Source of the DNA: SAR86 cluster bacterium SAR86B
GTDB lineage: Bacteria; Pseudomonadota; Gammaproteobacteria; Magnimaribacterales; D2472
Direction: 5' to 3'
Assembly (NCBI GenBank): GCA_905181955.1
Contig: CAJJAC010000001.1
Coordinates: 1 to 64,000, forward strand
Length of the DNA stretch: 64,000 nt
Shown here: positions 38,866-49,589 of the stretch, one piece after another
Layout of the letters: the number at the start of each line of letters is the position of its first letter
Position numbering within the stretch: position 1 is the first letter of the stretch
The notes under the pieces: generated by a model
Seen by the model: only the letters and a program-made list of their open reading frames with translations
What the model was told of the DNA's origin: nothing
The model's database searches: none
Program-made: the position numbers and the translations under genes

Positions 38866-39791
38866 AAATATTAGTAGTAGCAGAACACGATAATTCGACT
38901 TTAAAAGGGTCTACCAATTCAACAATTGCAGCAGCAAAAGAAATTGGTTCTGATATTAGTGTGCTTGTAGTCGGAAATTCATGTTCAAGCGTAGCAACTG
39001 AAGTGGCAAGCCTTGATGGTGTTACAAATGTAATGCTTGCTGAAGATGAAATCTATTCAAACTTTCTTGCTGAAGATTTAGCTAAGTTGGTAGAATCAGT
39101 ATCAGATGAGTATGAATACATACTGGCACCAGCAACAACTTTTGGTAAGAACTTTTTACCAAGAGTTTCTGCATTATTAGACTCTCAACAAATTTCAGAA
39201 ATTACTGAAGTGGTAAGCTCTGATACTTTCAAAAGACCTATTTACGCTGGTAGCTGTATAGCGACTGTTAAGTCTCTTGAGACTAAAAAAATTATTTCAG
39301 TTCGATCGACTGCATTTGATGGTGTTGTTGTAGGTCCATCTGAGGCTCCAATTTCTAATGTTGCTTCATTAGATTCATTAAATATTTCATCTTTTGTAAA
39401 TGAAGATCTTGCTGTAAGCGATAGACCTGAATTAACTGCAGCAGATATAGTTGTTTCAGGCGGAAGAGGAATGCAATCGGGTGATAACTTCCATCTATTA
39501 GACAGCATTGCAGACAAGTTAGGAGCTGCAGTTGGAGCATCTAGAGCTGCTGTTGATGCTGGCTTTGTACCAAATGACTATCAGGTTGGGCAAACGGGTA
39601 AGATTGTTGCACCTGATCTATATATAGCTGTAGGAATTTCAGGAGCAATCCAGCATTTAGCTGGCATGAAAGATTCTAAAGTTATCGTTGCCATCAATAA
39701 AGATGAAGATGCGCCTATATTTCAAGTCGCTGACTATGGCCTGGTAGCAGATTTATTTGAAGCTTTACCTGAATTAGATTCAAAATTATAA
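38862..39791 (+). CDS. etfA: electron transfer flavoprotein alpha subunit
   Basis: [41 protein letters not shown]. Confidence 0.97.
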   Translation: MKILVVAEHDNSTLKGSTNSTIAAAKEIGSDISVLVVGNSCSSVATEVASLDGVTNVMLAEDEIYSNFLAEDLAKLVESVSDEYEYILAPATTFGKNFLPRVSALLDSQQISEITEVVSSDTFKRPIYAGSCIATVKSLETKKIISVRSTAFDGVVVGPSEAPISNVASLDSLNISSFVNEDLAVSDRPELTAADIVVSGGRGMQSGDNFHLLDSIADKLGAAVGASRAAVDAGFVPNDYQVGQTGKIVAPDLYIAVGISGAIQHLAGMKDSKVIVAINKDEDAPIFQVADYGLVADLFEALPELDSKL

Positions 39792-39795
39792 GTAT

Positions 39796-40803
39796 CTAAA
39801 CTTTAGTTAATAAAGCTACTAATTCTAAGTGGGGAGTATTTGAAAATTGATCAAATACTTCTAGCTTTTTAACTTTATAATCTTTTAAATTCATAATATC
39901 TCTTTCAAAAGTCTCCGGATTGCATGAAATATAAATTATATTTTTAAATTTATTAAGAATATCTGTAACATTCTCATTTAATCCTGATCTTGGCGGATCT
40001 ACTAAAACATGGCTAAAATCATAATCACTTAGATTAATCTCACCCATTCTTCTAAATTTTCTACCATTAAAGGCCTCAGTTAATTCAGTATCCGAAATTC
40101 TTGATTGAAGAACATTGGTTACCTTATTTTTATTAATAGACTTATTTAAGTAAGTAATTGATGCACGGTTATTTTCTGTTGCAAAAACTTTATTAAAACA
40201 TCTACTCATTGGGATTGTAAAAGTACCAGATCCACAATAAAGCTCTAAAAGATCCTTAGGCTTATCTATTAAAGATAAGCTAAATTCAACCATCTTGGAC
40301 ATTAAGTATTTATTGGGTTGATAGAAGGTCTTATCATCCTGATAAAGATAATAGGGATTATCTACATCTATTAGTTCTTCAAGTTCACTAATTCCGGTAG
40401 CTAGAAGTTTCTTTCTAGACCTGCCAATAATATGAATGTTTAAATTTGAAGCAATGATTTTAGCATTTTCAAGCCAATCACTATCTAGCTCTTTGTGATA
40501 GATAAGAGTTACCAATACAACATCATGCGCAGTGCGAAAATTTATTTGAAATAACTTTTTCTTAATTAATAAATTTAATTGAATTTCTTTTAACAAAGGC
40601 TCCATTATGTTTTGAATCGATTGATGAGGTAGATTAAAAGTTGTTAAAAATACTTTTTTACCATTATCCATCATGGTGTAACAATTATCTTTATAACCAA
40701 ATTCACATCTAGCTCTATAGCCAGTAGCAGGACTTAAATTAATATTTATATCTTTGTTGTAGTACTTTGATAAGGATTTCTTAACTTTAATAAACTTATT
40801 CAT
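39796..40803 (-). CDS. trmA: tRNA (uracil-5-)-methyltransferase
   Basis: YRARCEFGY, LLELYCGSGTFTIPMS, DPPRSGL, YISCNPETF. Confidence 0.95.
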   Translation of the reverse strand: MNKFIKVKKSLSKYYNKDININLSPATGYRARCEFGYKDNCYTMMDNGKKVFLTTFNLPHQSIQNIMEPLLKEIQLNLLIKKKLFQINFRTAHDVVLVTLIYHKELDSDWLENAKIIASNLNIHIIGRSRKKLLATGISELEELIDVDNPYYLYQDDKTFYQPNKYLMSKMVEFSLSLIDKPKDLLELYCGSGTFTIPMSRCFNKVFATENNRASITYLNKSINKNKVTNVLQSRISDTELTEAFNGRKFRRMGEINLSDYDFSHVLVDPPRSGLNENVTDILNKFKNIIYISCNPETFERDIMNLKDYKVKKLEVFDQFSNTPHLELVALLTKV

Positions 40804-40967
40804 TAGAGAAGAAACATAGTTATTGCTATGATGGTTGATATGAAAACAATATTGAGTAAAAAAAATAATATAATGACCTTAGGTATTGATAATCCTGCTA
40901 GATCTTTCTCAAGATCTTTTTTAGATCTAACGCCTAATAGAGATGAAATTATTCTTTTTAACCACAT
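40803..40967 (-). CDS. DUF2970-like small membrane protein (54 aa)
   Basis: MWLKRIISSLLGVRSKKDLEKDLAGLSIPKVIILFFLLNIVFISTIIAITMFLL; TAATG coupling to trmA; absent from ORF track. Confidence 0.75.
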   Translation of the reverse strand: MWLKRIISSLLGVRSKKDLEKDLAGLSIPKVIILFFLLNIVFISTIIAITMFLL

Positions 40968-40976
40968 GAGTGCATT

Positions 40977-41570
40977 ATGTCAAAAATAATTAATATTACT
41001 AAGTCCGCAGAAGAATATTTAGCTAAATTAATTGCCGATAAGGATGATGAAAGTATTGGAATTAGAATATTTATTTCTGATCCAGGAACTCCTAAAGCAG
41101 AAACATGCTTAGCTTATTGTAAATCAGATGAAGCCGATCCTTCGGATGAGCTAATTAAACTAGACACACTAGATGCCTTCATTGATAAAAGAAGTATCCC
41201 TTTTTTAAAAGACGCAGAAGTAAATTTTGATCATGATAATTTTGGTGGCCAGTTAACAATCAAGGCACCTAATGCAAGATTTCCTAATATATCTCCCGAT
41301 AGCCCGGTTGAAGATAGAATTAATTATGTTATTTATAATGAAATAAATCCAATGCTTGAATCGCATGGTGGAGAGGTTAGTTTGATTAAATTTACAGAAA
41401 AAAAAGAAGCAGTTCTTCAGTTTGGCGGTGGTTGCCAGGGTTGCGGCATGGTTGATGTGACATTAAAAGATGGAATAGAGAAAACCCTTATAGAGCAAAT
41501 ACCAGAACTAAAAAGTGTAGTAGATATTACAGATCACTCAGATAGCGAAAATGCTTTTTATAAACCTTAA
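40977..41570 (+). CDS. nfuA: Fe-S biogenesis protein NfuA
   Basis: N-terminal degenerate A-type domain plus NPMLESHGGEVSL and GGGCQGCGM. Confidence 0.95.
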   Translation: MSKIINITKSAEEYLAKLIADKDDESIGIRIFISDPGTPKAETCLAYCKSDEADPSDELIKLDTLDAFIDKRSIPFLKDAEVNFDHDNFGGQLTIKAPNARFPNISPDSPVEDRINYVIYNEINPMLESHGGEVSLIKFTEKKEAVLQFGGGCQGCGMVDVTLKDGIEKTLIEQIPELKSVVDITDHSDSENAFYKP

Positions 41571-42286
41571 GCCTTATCTTTAATTGAAACAATAACCCCA
41601 AATCTGGGATGATCAAAATAATAAATTTCATTTGGAAAAACTCTAATAGTTTGTTCTATAAAAAATTTTCTTAAATTATCCTCAGCCATAATCTTGTTAC
41701 CTAACTTAATTAGATTGCTATCATTTTCAGATTCTAAATAAGCCTTCACATCAAGATGAAGGTATCTCGACTTATAGGTTTTTATATATAAACCATACTT
41801 CCCATCTTCATTTAAATAGACAAAAGGACTATCTTCGATATCTACTGCTCCTTGACGCCAGGTAAAGTGATCTAATAACTCATAATCCTTTCGTCTTAAA
41901 ATTCTTCTTTTTAGTGAATTTAAAGAATTCCCATTGTTCAACTCTCTAAACCAATAGCCGCTATTTGTTGAGTAAACCTTTTCTTTTTCTTCGCTTGTTT
42001 CAATTGAAAGAATATTTTTAAATATATCGCTAAATTTATATTCATATTTAAATGACTCACTCATAGCAGTTAAATTTATGGACTGAGGTGGAGAAGATAA
42101 CTCCACAACTTTTTCACTATCTATTAGAAATGTATTTTTAGTATTAAATATTTCTTTAGTTTTAAAATTTGGCGTTGAATAAATCAATATCTCAATTTCA
42201 TAGGTAACCGAAGCCTCAGCGTCTTGTGATTGAGACAATGGTGCAAATAAAAAGGATAGTAGGTATAAAGCTCTAAGAGATTTCAT
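41567..42286 (-). CDS. csiV: CsiV family protein
   Basis: YEIEILIY..., WRQGAVDIEDSPFVYL..., adjacent to mfd. Confidence 0.75.
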   Translation of the reverse strand: MKSLRALYLLSFLFAPLSQSQDAEASVTYEIEILIYSTPNFKTKEIFNTKNTFLIDSEKVVELSSPPQSINLTAMSESFKYEYKFSDIFKNILSIETSEEKEKVYSTNSGYWFRELNNGNSLNSLKRRILRRKDYELLDHFTWRQGAVDIEDSPFVYLNEDGKYGLYIKTYKSRYLHLDVKAYLESENDSNLIKLGNKIMAEDNLRKFFIEQTIRVFPNEIYYFDHPRFGVIVSIKDKA

Positions 42287-45200
42287 TTACAAAGTTTCTC
42301 ACAAATAAGCGTCTTTGATTACTATTTTTAACATCAAGCATGTTAATTTCTAATTTCCCACTAGGATCCATTTTATATAATTGAGTATTTGTTCTAATGA
42401 TATCTAATATTTTATTTAAAACATGATCATCTAGCTTAGGATCAAATTGAATAGTAGTTCTGTCTTTATTTGATAATATTTTGTTAATACCAACTGCCTT
42501 AGATAATAAAAGTAACTCAGCATTACTAAAAAGCGCATCAACTTCATTTATATACTTTCCACATCTATCGATAAGCTCTAACTTTAAGCTAAACAAGTCT
42601 TTAACTGACTTAATCTCGTTAATTCTTCTGTAGACTTTGAGTCTTTCTGTTGGAGAGGGTAAATACATATCAGGTATAAAGGCATCATCAAAAAAATTAA
42701 CTTCAGGGCTTATAGACTTATATGCATGAGCGGGGTTCTTAATCCCTTCAATTGAATCTTTTAACATTGATAGATATAAAGAAATTCCAATGGCATCGAC
42801 GTGTCCGCTTTGTTTTTCTCCTAAAATTTCACCGCCACCTCTGAGTTCTAAATCTTCTTGCGCAATAAAGAATCCAGACCCAAGTTCAGACAATCTTATT
42901 ATAGAATCTAATCTTTCTTTAGAACTTTTTGGTAGATCGGGAGTAGGAATTAAGAAATAACAGTAACCTTGTTTACTCGACCTTCCAACACGACCTCTTA
43001 GCTGATGAAGTTGAGCAAGACCAAAATTATAGGCATCCAAAATAATCATGGTATTGGCATTAGGTATATCTAAACCCATTTCTACGATAGTAGTGCATAA
43101 AAGAACATCAATTTTACCTAACTGAAATAGACTCATTGTCTTTGTAATATTTGCTTTATTAAGCTGCCCGTGGGCAATTTCAATTTTTAGTTCAGGTAGA
43201 AGTCTTAATAAATGTTCTCTTAAAATGCCTAGTTTTTTAATATCATTTTGAATAATAAAACATTGACCATCTCTAGAGCTTTCTCTTTTTATTGCTTCCA
43301 TCATTAAGTTATCAGTTTCAACTTTAAGAAATGATTTGATGCTAAGTCTATTTGTAGGCGGGGTATGAAGGAATGAAAAATCCTTTAATCCAGCAAAAAT
43401 AAAGTTCATTGTTCTTGGAATAGGAGTAGCCGATAGATATAAAACATGAACATCTGGCTTCTTTGATTTAATTATGTCTTTTTGTTTTGTACCAAATCTA
43501 TGCTCTTCATCAATAACCAGTAACCCAATATTATCAAAGACTAATGACTGATTAAATAAAGCATGGGTTCCAATGATGATATCAACTTTACTATTATTAA
43601 AATCATCAATAGTCGACTTTTTTTCAGCTGAGCCTGAGTGCCTATTTAAAGATTTTATAGTTATACCAAATTTTTTAAATCTATCTACAAATGATTGAAA
43701 ATGCTGGGTAACTAGCACAGTACTTGGAGCCAAAATCACAACTTGCTTACCAGCATTAACACTTATAAAAGCTGCTCTCATAGCTATTTCAGTTTTACCA
43801 AAACCAACGTCTCCACACAAGAGTCTATTCATGGGTTTAATTAAAGATAAATCTTTTTCTATAGCTTCTATAGCTAGAAATTGATCATTAGTCTCTTTAT
43901 ATGGAAATTCTTTTACAAACTCCTTATAGCTAGATGCTTCAATCCTAAGTGCTGGAGCCTGTGATGAAAGTCGTCTAGATTCAATATCTAATATTTCAGC
44001 AGCATGATCATATGCTCTTTTTTCAGCACGCTGTTTCTTTTGAGACCATTTATTATTTGATAATGAGTCAAGTGTTGTGTCAATTTTATCGCTATTTTTA
44101 TGATATTTAGAAATAAGAAATGTCTTAGCTAATGGCACATATAAATTTTCATTATTTGAATATGAAATTTTAAGGTACTCATTTTTAACACCTTTAGATT
44201 CAACAATTTCAAGACCTTTGTAGACACCAAGTCCATAGCTCTCATGAATAACATAATCATTAAAACTAAAATGTATGCTTGTATCAATTCGAATATTAAC
44301 AGGTGAATTATCATCTCTATTTATCGGAGTTTCGTTTTCAAAGAATTCTCTATGTAAGTAAATTGTCTTTAAATTTAAATCATAAAGAGGTCTAAAAATA
44401 TTCTTGTTTATTAGATTAATACTATTTTTTAATTTATCAATATTTTCAATTTCATTAATTGAGGATAGATAGACATTCTTAATAGCTTCATATTCACTGG
44501 GTATAAGGCTTGATACAACAATTTTTTCAACTGTACCTTCGTTAAGTAATAAATTTGCAAGTTTTAAGTTCTCTTCAAATCCAAGCTCATAATCTAATTC
44601 TTTATAAGCTGAATTATCAACATCCAATAACTCAGATTTATCAATAAAATTATTAACAATATCTATATTAAAAAAAAGATCTTTGGGTTTTAAAAGTGGT
44701 CTCGATGCATCAATATTTTCTTCATCAAAGCGTCTATTTATTTCATGCCAATAAAGCAGATTTTCTTCAATAACCCCATTAGCTGTTATAAATCTATAAT
44801 CACTAAAAAGATCCTCAAATGATTCAGTACTGTCAAAAAATAAAGGCAGATATATTTCATACCCTTCACAAAGAACCTTATTATTAAGATCATTAAACAA
44901 GTCACAAAACCTTTCATCATTTTCAGGAAAGTAATCCCTCCAACTATCCCTAAATAATTTAAGGCCCAGATCGTCAAGTGGAAGATTAGATCCAGTAGTC
45001 AGATTAAATTTTGTTATTTTATTTAGTGTTAACTGTGTAGAAGGATTAAATGTCCTAATAGACTCGATTTCCTCATCAAAAAATTCAATCCTTATTGGGT
45101 TGTGATAAATAGATGGCCAAATATCCAAAACACCACCTCGAGAAGAAAATTTATTAATGCTATCAACTCTTTCTGTATTTAAAAAATGATTATCTATAAG

Positions 45201-45575
45201 AATTTTTTTAAATTTATCTAATGCAATAGTTTCTCCAAGACTAAAGGTTTGCAAAGACTTAAAAAATGATTTTGATGGATAGCGTTCAAATATATTCTTT
45301 GAACTTGTAATCAATATATTAGGAGAGCTACTTACTTTATTAAGTATTTGAAATCTTTCTTTTATTATCGATTCAGGCGAAGAGAAGTGATCATATGGCA
45401 ATATTTCTCTTTCAGGAAAGTAACTTATTAAGTCATCATCTAGATATAAGCTTAATTCATTACTTAGCATTCTCGCTTCAGCATTAGTTGATGTTATATA
45501 GCACAGAGATTCCTTAGAATCCTTTAGAGTCTTAGCAAGAGTGGCTGCAATAATATGACTACTTGGTTTTAACAT
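42273..45575 (-). CDS. mfd: transcription-repair coupling factor
   Basis: LLCGDVGFGKTEIAMRAAF, VIDEEHRFG, YLSATPIPRT, LHQLRGRVGRS. Confidence 0.98.
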   Translation of the reverse strand: MLKPSSHIIAATLAKTLKDSKESLCYITSTNAEARMLSNELSLYLDDDLISYFPEREILPYDHFSSPESIIKERFQILNKVSSSPNILITSSKNIFERYPSKSFFKSLQTFSLGETIALDKFKKILIDNHFLNTERVDSINKFSSRGGVLDIWPSIYHNPIRIEFFDEEIESIRTFNPSTQLTLNKITKFNLTTGSNLPLDDLGLKLFRDSWRDYFPENDERFCDLFNDLNNKVLCEGYEIYLPLFFDSTESFEDLFSDYRFITANGVIEENLLYWHEINRRFDEENIDASRPLLKPKDLFFNIDIVNNFIDKSELLDVDNSAYKELDYELGFEENLKLANLLLNEGTVEKIVVSSLIPSEYEAIKNVYLSSINEIENIDKLKNSINLINKNIFRPLYDLNLKTIYLHREFFENETPINRDDNSPVNIRIDTSIHFSFNDYVIHESYGLGVYKGLEIVESKGVKNEYLKISYSNNENLYVPLAKTFLISKYHKNSDKIDTTLDSLSNNKWSQKKQRAEKRAYDHAAEILDIESRRLSSQAPALRIEASSYKEFVKEFPYKETNDQFLAIEAIEKDLSLIKPMNRLLCGDVGFGKTEIAMRAAFISVNAGKQVVILAPSTVLVTQHFQSFVDRFKKFGITIKSLNRHSGSAEKKSTIDDFNNSKVDIIIGTHALFNQSLVFDNIGLLVIDEEHRFGTKQKDIIKSKKPDVHVLYLSATPIPRTMNFIFAGLKDFSFLHTPPTNRLSIKSFLKVETDNLMMEAIKRESSRDGQCFIIQNDIKKLGILREHLLRLLPELKIEIAHGQLNKANITKTMSLFQLGKIDVLLCTTIVEMGLDIPNANTMIILDAYNFGLAQLHQLRGRVGRSSKQGYCYFLIPTPDLPKSSKERLDSIIRLSELGSGFFIAQEDLELRGGGEILGEKQSGHVDAIGISLYLSMLKDSIEGIKNPAHAYKSISPEVNFFDDAFIPDMYLPSPTERLKVYRRINEIKSVKDLFSLKLELIDRCGKYINEVDALFSNAELLLLSKAVGINKILSNKDRTTIQFDPKLDDHVLNKILDIIRTNTQLYKMDPSGKLEINMLDVKNSNQRRLFVRNFVNEIS

Positions 45576-45721
45576 CTTTTAAATTATTAGAATATTTATT
45601 GCCATAATACATTTGAATTATTAATATATTTATTAGTTAAAGAATTTTATTAAGATTTAATATAGTTTCTTGTATAATACGGACACATTTTAGCAACCCA
45701 ATATATAAAAAAGGTAAGAAT

Positions 45722-46891
45722 ATGGAAATTAATTTCACTGATTCAGATATTAAGTTTAGAGATGAGGTTAAAGCATTTTTAAAAGATGAATACCCATCGC
45801 ACGTTAAACATAAACAAGATAATGGAATTGAGCTTACAAAGCAGGACATGATTGATTTTCATAAGTCAGTTTCAGTTAAAGGCTGGATGGGTTATAACTG
45901 GCCAGTTGAATATGGCGGAACGGGCTGGACCACAACCCAAATTTATATTTTTCAAACAGAATGCGGCTTAGCGGGCTGCCCACCATTACTAGCATTTGGT
46001 GTGAGCATGGTTGGTCCAGTAATTTATACCTTTGGTAATGAAGAGCAAAAATCGAAATATTTACCAGATATTCTTAATTTTGATACTTGGTGGTGTCAAG
46101 GTTATTCAGAGCCTGGTTCAGGATCAGATCTAGCCTCTTTAAAGACTAAAGCCATAAGAGATGGTGATGAGTATGTTATCAATGGATCAAAAACTTGGAC
46201 TACTTTAGCTCAAAATGCAGATTGGATTTTTTGTCTAGTTAGAACGGAAACAACTGCAATAAAACAAGAAGGCATATCATTCATTCTTATTGATATGGAT
46301 AATCCAGGTATTGAAGTTAAGCCTATTATTACAATTGATGGTGAGCACGAAGTAAACTCAGTTTTCTTTACAGATGTTAGAGTTCCAGCAGCTAATCTAA
46401 TTGGCGAAGAGGGTAAAGGTTGGACTTATGCAAAATTTCTATTAGCTCATGAAAGGTTTGGAATAGCAGCTGTTGGTGGTTCAAAAAGATCATTGGCTCG
46501 TTTAAAAGATATAGTTAGTGAACTAGATAACCCAATTTTATCTAGAAAAGTCACTCAACTAGAAATTAATCTTAGCTCATTGGAGATAACAGAATTACGT
46601 TTATTATCAGCTTTAGAGAATGGAGCCCATCCGGGAGCTGAATCATCTATCTTAAAAATTAGAGGTACAGAAATTCAACAAGAACTTACAGAGCTTTACG
46701 TAGAAGCTGCAGGAGAATATGCATTAATTTATCCTGGCCCTCATGGACATGGTGACAATGCTATGCCTGCTGGTCCAGAACATGCTCCTCATTCAGTATC
46801 AAAATATTTAAATATGCGAAAAACTTCTATTTATGGCGGAAGTAATGAAATTCAAAAAAATATTATTTCAAAACACGTACTAGGAGTATAA
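45722..46891 (+). CDS. acyl-CoA dehydrogenase
   Basis: CQGYSEPGSGSDLASL, GGSNEIQKNIIS. Confidence 0.95.
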   Translation: MEINFTDSDIKFRDEVKAFLKDEYPSHVKHKQDNGIELTKQDMIDFHKSVSVKGWMGYNWPVEYGGTGWTTTQIYIFQTECGLAGCPPLLAFGVSMVGPVIYTFGNEEQKSKYLPDILNFDTWWCQGYSEPGSGSDLASLKTKAIRDGDEYVINGSKTWTTLAQNADWIFCLVRTETTAIKQEGISFILIDMDNPGIEVKPIITIDGEHEVNSVFFTDVRVPAANLIGEEGKGWTYAKFLLAHERFGIAAVGGSKRSLARLKDIVSELDNPILSRKVTQLEINLSSLEITELRLLSALENGAHPGAESSILKIRGTEIQQELTELYVEAAGEYALIYPGPHGHGDNAMPAGPEHAPHSVSKYLNMRKTSIYGGSNEIQKNIISKHVLGV

Positions 46892-46893
46892 GA

Positions 46894-48000
46894 ATGAATC
46901 TTAATTATTCAGATGAGCAACAAATGCTTAGAGACCAAGTTCAAAAGTTCTGTGATGCTGATTATTCATTCAATAAAAGAGAAGAGATTCTTAAATCTGA
47001 TTTAGGTTATGACGCTGATTTATGGAAATTATTTTCAGAGTTAGGCTGGCTTTCACTTCCATTTTCAGAAGAGAATGGTGGATTTGGTTATGGCCCAATT
47101 GAGTTATCAGTTTTGTTTGAAGAATTTGGAAAAGTTTTAATTGTTGAACCATATTTAAGCACGATAGTTCTTTCAGGATCTGTTTTAGACAAATCAAATT
47201 ATGCAGGACGTGCTGATCTTATTGAATCAATTACTTCAGGTGGTTCTCATATTTCTCTGGCTTACTTAGAAGAAGGTTCAAAAAATAATTATGCTTTTGC
47301 TAATGCTAGCTTAACTAGCTCGGATAATGGTTTGGTTTTAAATGGAACTAAGGCTCTTGTTCTTAATGGTGGCAATGCCTCTAAGTTAATAGTTTCAGCA
47401 ATGATGAATGATGAACTTGTTTTAGTTATGGTAAATACAGATGCAGAGGGCGTTTCGAGTATTACCTACCCAACAATTGACGGTCAATCATGTGCTGAGA
47501 TTTCATTTGAAAATGTTCAACTTGATGAGTCTGTAATTATTTCAAAAGGTTCTGAGTCGATTGATTTACTTGATAATGCTATTAATATTGCAACTTTATG
47601 CATTAGTGCAGAGAGTATTGGATGCATGATTGCATGTTATAAAAAAACTGTTGAATATACAAAAAGCAGAGAACAATTTGGTCAACCAATAAGTAATTTT
47701 CAGGTTCTTCAACATAAAATGGTAGATATGTTTATAGAAAGCGAAGTCTGCAAATCACTTTTATTTAAAGCTATGCTTGAATGTGAATCAAATGAAGTTA
47801 CAAAAAATAAATCTGTTTCTGCATTAAAAGCACAGATTGGTCTTTCTGGTAAATCAGTTGCTCAAGATGCTGTTCAGCTTCACGGCGGAATGGGGGTTAG
47901 TGATGAGATGTCTATCGGCCATTATCTTAAAAAACTGATTGCTGTTGATGCTTTATTTGGAAATTCTAATTACCATTTAAATAAATATAGCCAACTATAA
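46894..48000 (+). CDS. acyl-CoA dehydrogenase
   Basis: SREQFGQPISNFQVLQHKMVDM, LHGGMGVSDE. Confidence 0.93.
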   Translation: MNLNYSDEQQMLRDQVQKFCDADYSFNKREEILKSDLGYDADLWKLFSELGWLSLPFSEENGGFGYGPIELSVLFEEFGKVLIVEPYLSTIVLSGSVLDKSNYAGRADLIESITSGGSHISLAYLEEGSKNNYAFANASLTSSDNGLVLNGTKALVLNGGNASKLIVSAMMNDELVLVMVNTDAEGVSSITYPTIDGQSCAEISFENVQLDESVIISKGSESIDLLDNAINIATLCISAESIGCMIACYKKTVEYTKSREQFGQPISNFQVLQHKMVDMFIESEVCKSLLFKAMLECESNEVTKNKSVSALKAQIGLSGKSVAQDAVQLHGGMGVSDEMSIGHYLKKLIAVDALFGNSNYHLNKYSQL

Positions 48001-48012
48001 AAAAATAAAATT

Positions 48013-49515
48013 ATGAGTGAAAAAGATACAACTTTTAATTCAACCAAAAGACAAGACAGAGTTCTTCCTGAGGATTCATTTGGAGATTGGAGATGGCGTG
48101 AAGCGTTAGCAGAGCTTATGGTTCCGATGATTGGGTCACTCTCCAGAGATGGAATTAAAATTCTTATGTACGGAAAATCACTGGTTAATGAAGCCCCGGT
48201 ATCAATCATGACAGCCCACAGATTCATAAGGCAGGTTGAAGCTAATGAGTTAAGTGAGCAAGAAACTTTTCCTATTCTTGAGGCTCTAACTAAATTAAAT
48301 TTAGCAGATTGTGAGATTGATCTTGGTGAGCTAACCGTTAACTATCCATCTTTTAACAAATTACCTGAAGACACCTCTGGATTAGATGAATATCTGCAAA
48401 GTGAATTATCATCAATAATAGATTTAAAAACATCAAGACCAGATAAGCCTCAAGATATAGTTTTATATGGATTTGGAAGGGTTGGAAGACTTGTAGCAAG
48501 AATGCTAATTGAAGCCACCGGTCCAGGTAATTATTTTAGATTAAAAGCCGTAGTTGTTAGGAAAACTAATTTAGATGATCTTGCTAAGAGAGCAAGCTTG
48601 CTTCAAAGAGATTCTGTTCACGGAAGATTTAGCGGAACAATAAGAGTTGATGATGAAAATAGCTGTTTAGTTGTAAATGGTAATCCTGTTAAATTTATCT
48701 ATGCTTCTGGACCCAATGATTTTAAATACAAGGACCATGGTTTAACGAATCCTATTGTTATTGATAATACTGGTATTTGGAGAGATGAGAATAGTCTTGG
48801 TAGACATATCAGCGGGGGAGCTGGAAAGGTAATTTTAACAGCGCCCGGTAAAGATAAAATTAAAAATATTGTTTTTGGCGTTAATGACTCTGAATTAAAG
48901 GATGAAGATAAAATTATTTCAGCCGCTTCATGTACCACTAATGCAATTGTTCCAATTCTAAAAATTGTGCATGATAAATATAATATAACATCAGGTCACA
49001 TTGAAACAGTCCACTCATACACCAATGATCAAAATCTAATTGATAATTATCATAGTGGAGACAGAAGGGGAAGAAGTGCAGCTTTAAACATGGTTATAAC
49101 GAGCACAGGTGCAGTTGCAGCTGTAGGTAAAGCAATACCAGAACTGAATGGTATTCTTACTGGTAATGCAATAAGAGTTCCGACTCCCAATGTTAGTCTT
49201 GCTGTAATTTCATTAATGTTAAGTGAAGAAATCACAAAAGAAGAAGTTAATGAGTTTTTGAAAAAAAATGCTTTTCATTCAAAATATAGAGAAATTGTGG
49301 GTTATGTAAATTCACCTGAGATAGTTTCAACAGATTTTTATTCAAGTCCTTTTGCGTCCATTATCGATTCCCAGGCAACTATAGCTTTAGGTAATCGTAT
49401 AACTTTGTATTGCTGGTATGACAATGAATATGGTTATTCTAAGCAGGTTGTTAATCTTGCTAAGAAAATTGCTAATATTAAAATGCCAAGGTTGCCCTTA
49501 CCAAAAGAGAATTAG
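48013..49515 (+). CDS. gap: glyceraldehyde-3-phosphate dehydrogenase with N-terminal extension (500 aa)
   Basis: YGFGRVGRLVARM, SAASCTTNAIVPILK, ETVHSYTNDQNLIDN. Confidence 0.93.
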   Translation: MSEKDTTFNSTKRQDRVLPEDSFGDWRWREALAELMVPMIGSLSRDGIKILMYGKSLVNEAPVSIMTAHRFIRQVEANELSEQETFPILEALTKLNLADCEIDLGELTVNYPSFNKLPEDTSGLDEYLQSELSSIIDLKTSRPDKPQDIVLYGFGRVGRLVARMLIEATGPGNYFRLKAVVVRKTNLDDLAKRASLLQRDSVHGRFSGTIRVDDENSCLVVNGNPVKFIYASGPNDFKYKDHGLTNPIVIDNTGIWRDENSLGRHISGGAGKVILTAPGKDKIKNIVFGVNDSELKDEDKIISAASCTTNAIVPILKIVHDKYNITSGHIETVHSYTNDQNLIDNYHSGDRRGRSAALNMVITSTGAVAAVGKAIPELNGILTGNAIRVPTPNVSLAVISLMLSEEITKEEVNEFLKKNAFHSKYREIVGYVNSPEIVSTDFYSSPFASIIDSQATIALGNRITLYCWYDNEYGYSKQVVNLAKKIANIKMPRLPLPKEN

Positions 49516-49589
49516 TCCTAGAAACATACTTTTTTTAGTTTATAATTACCTCGTTTTAGAGGCATTAAAAAGCATAATACAAGGGATTT

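Noticed and set aside
39242-39540. Overlapping minus-strand ORFs inside etfA
   Set aside because: Antisense shadow ORFs of a confident housekeeping gene
48013-49515. GAPDH N-terminal extension as a novel fusion
   Set aside because: Extended GAPDH of this type is, to my knowledge, common in marine gammaproteobacteria
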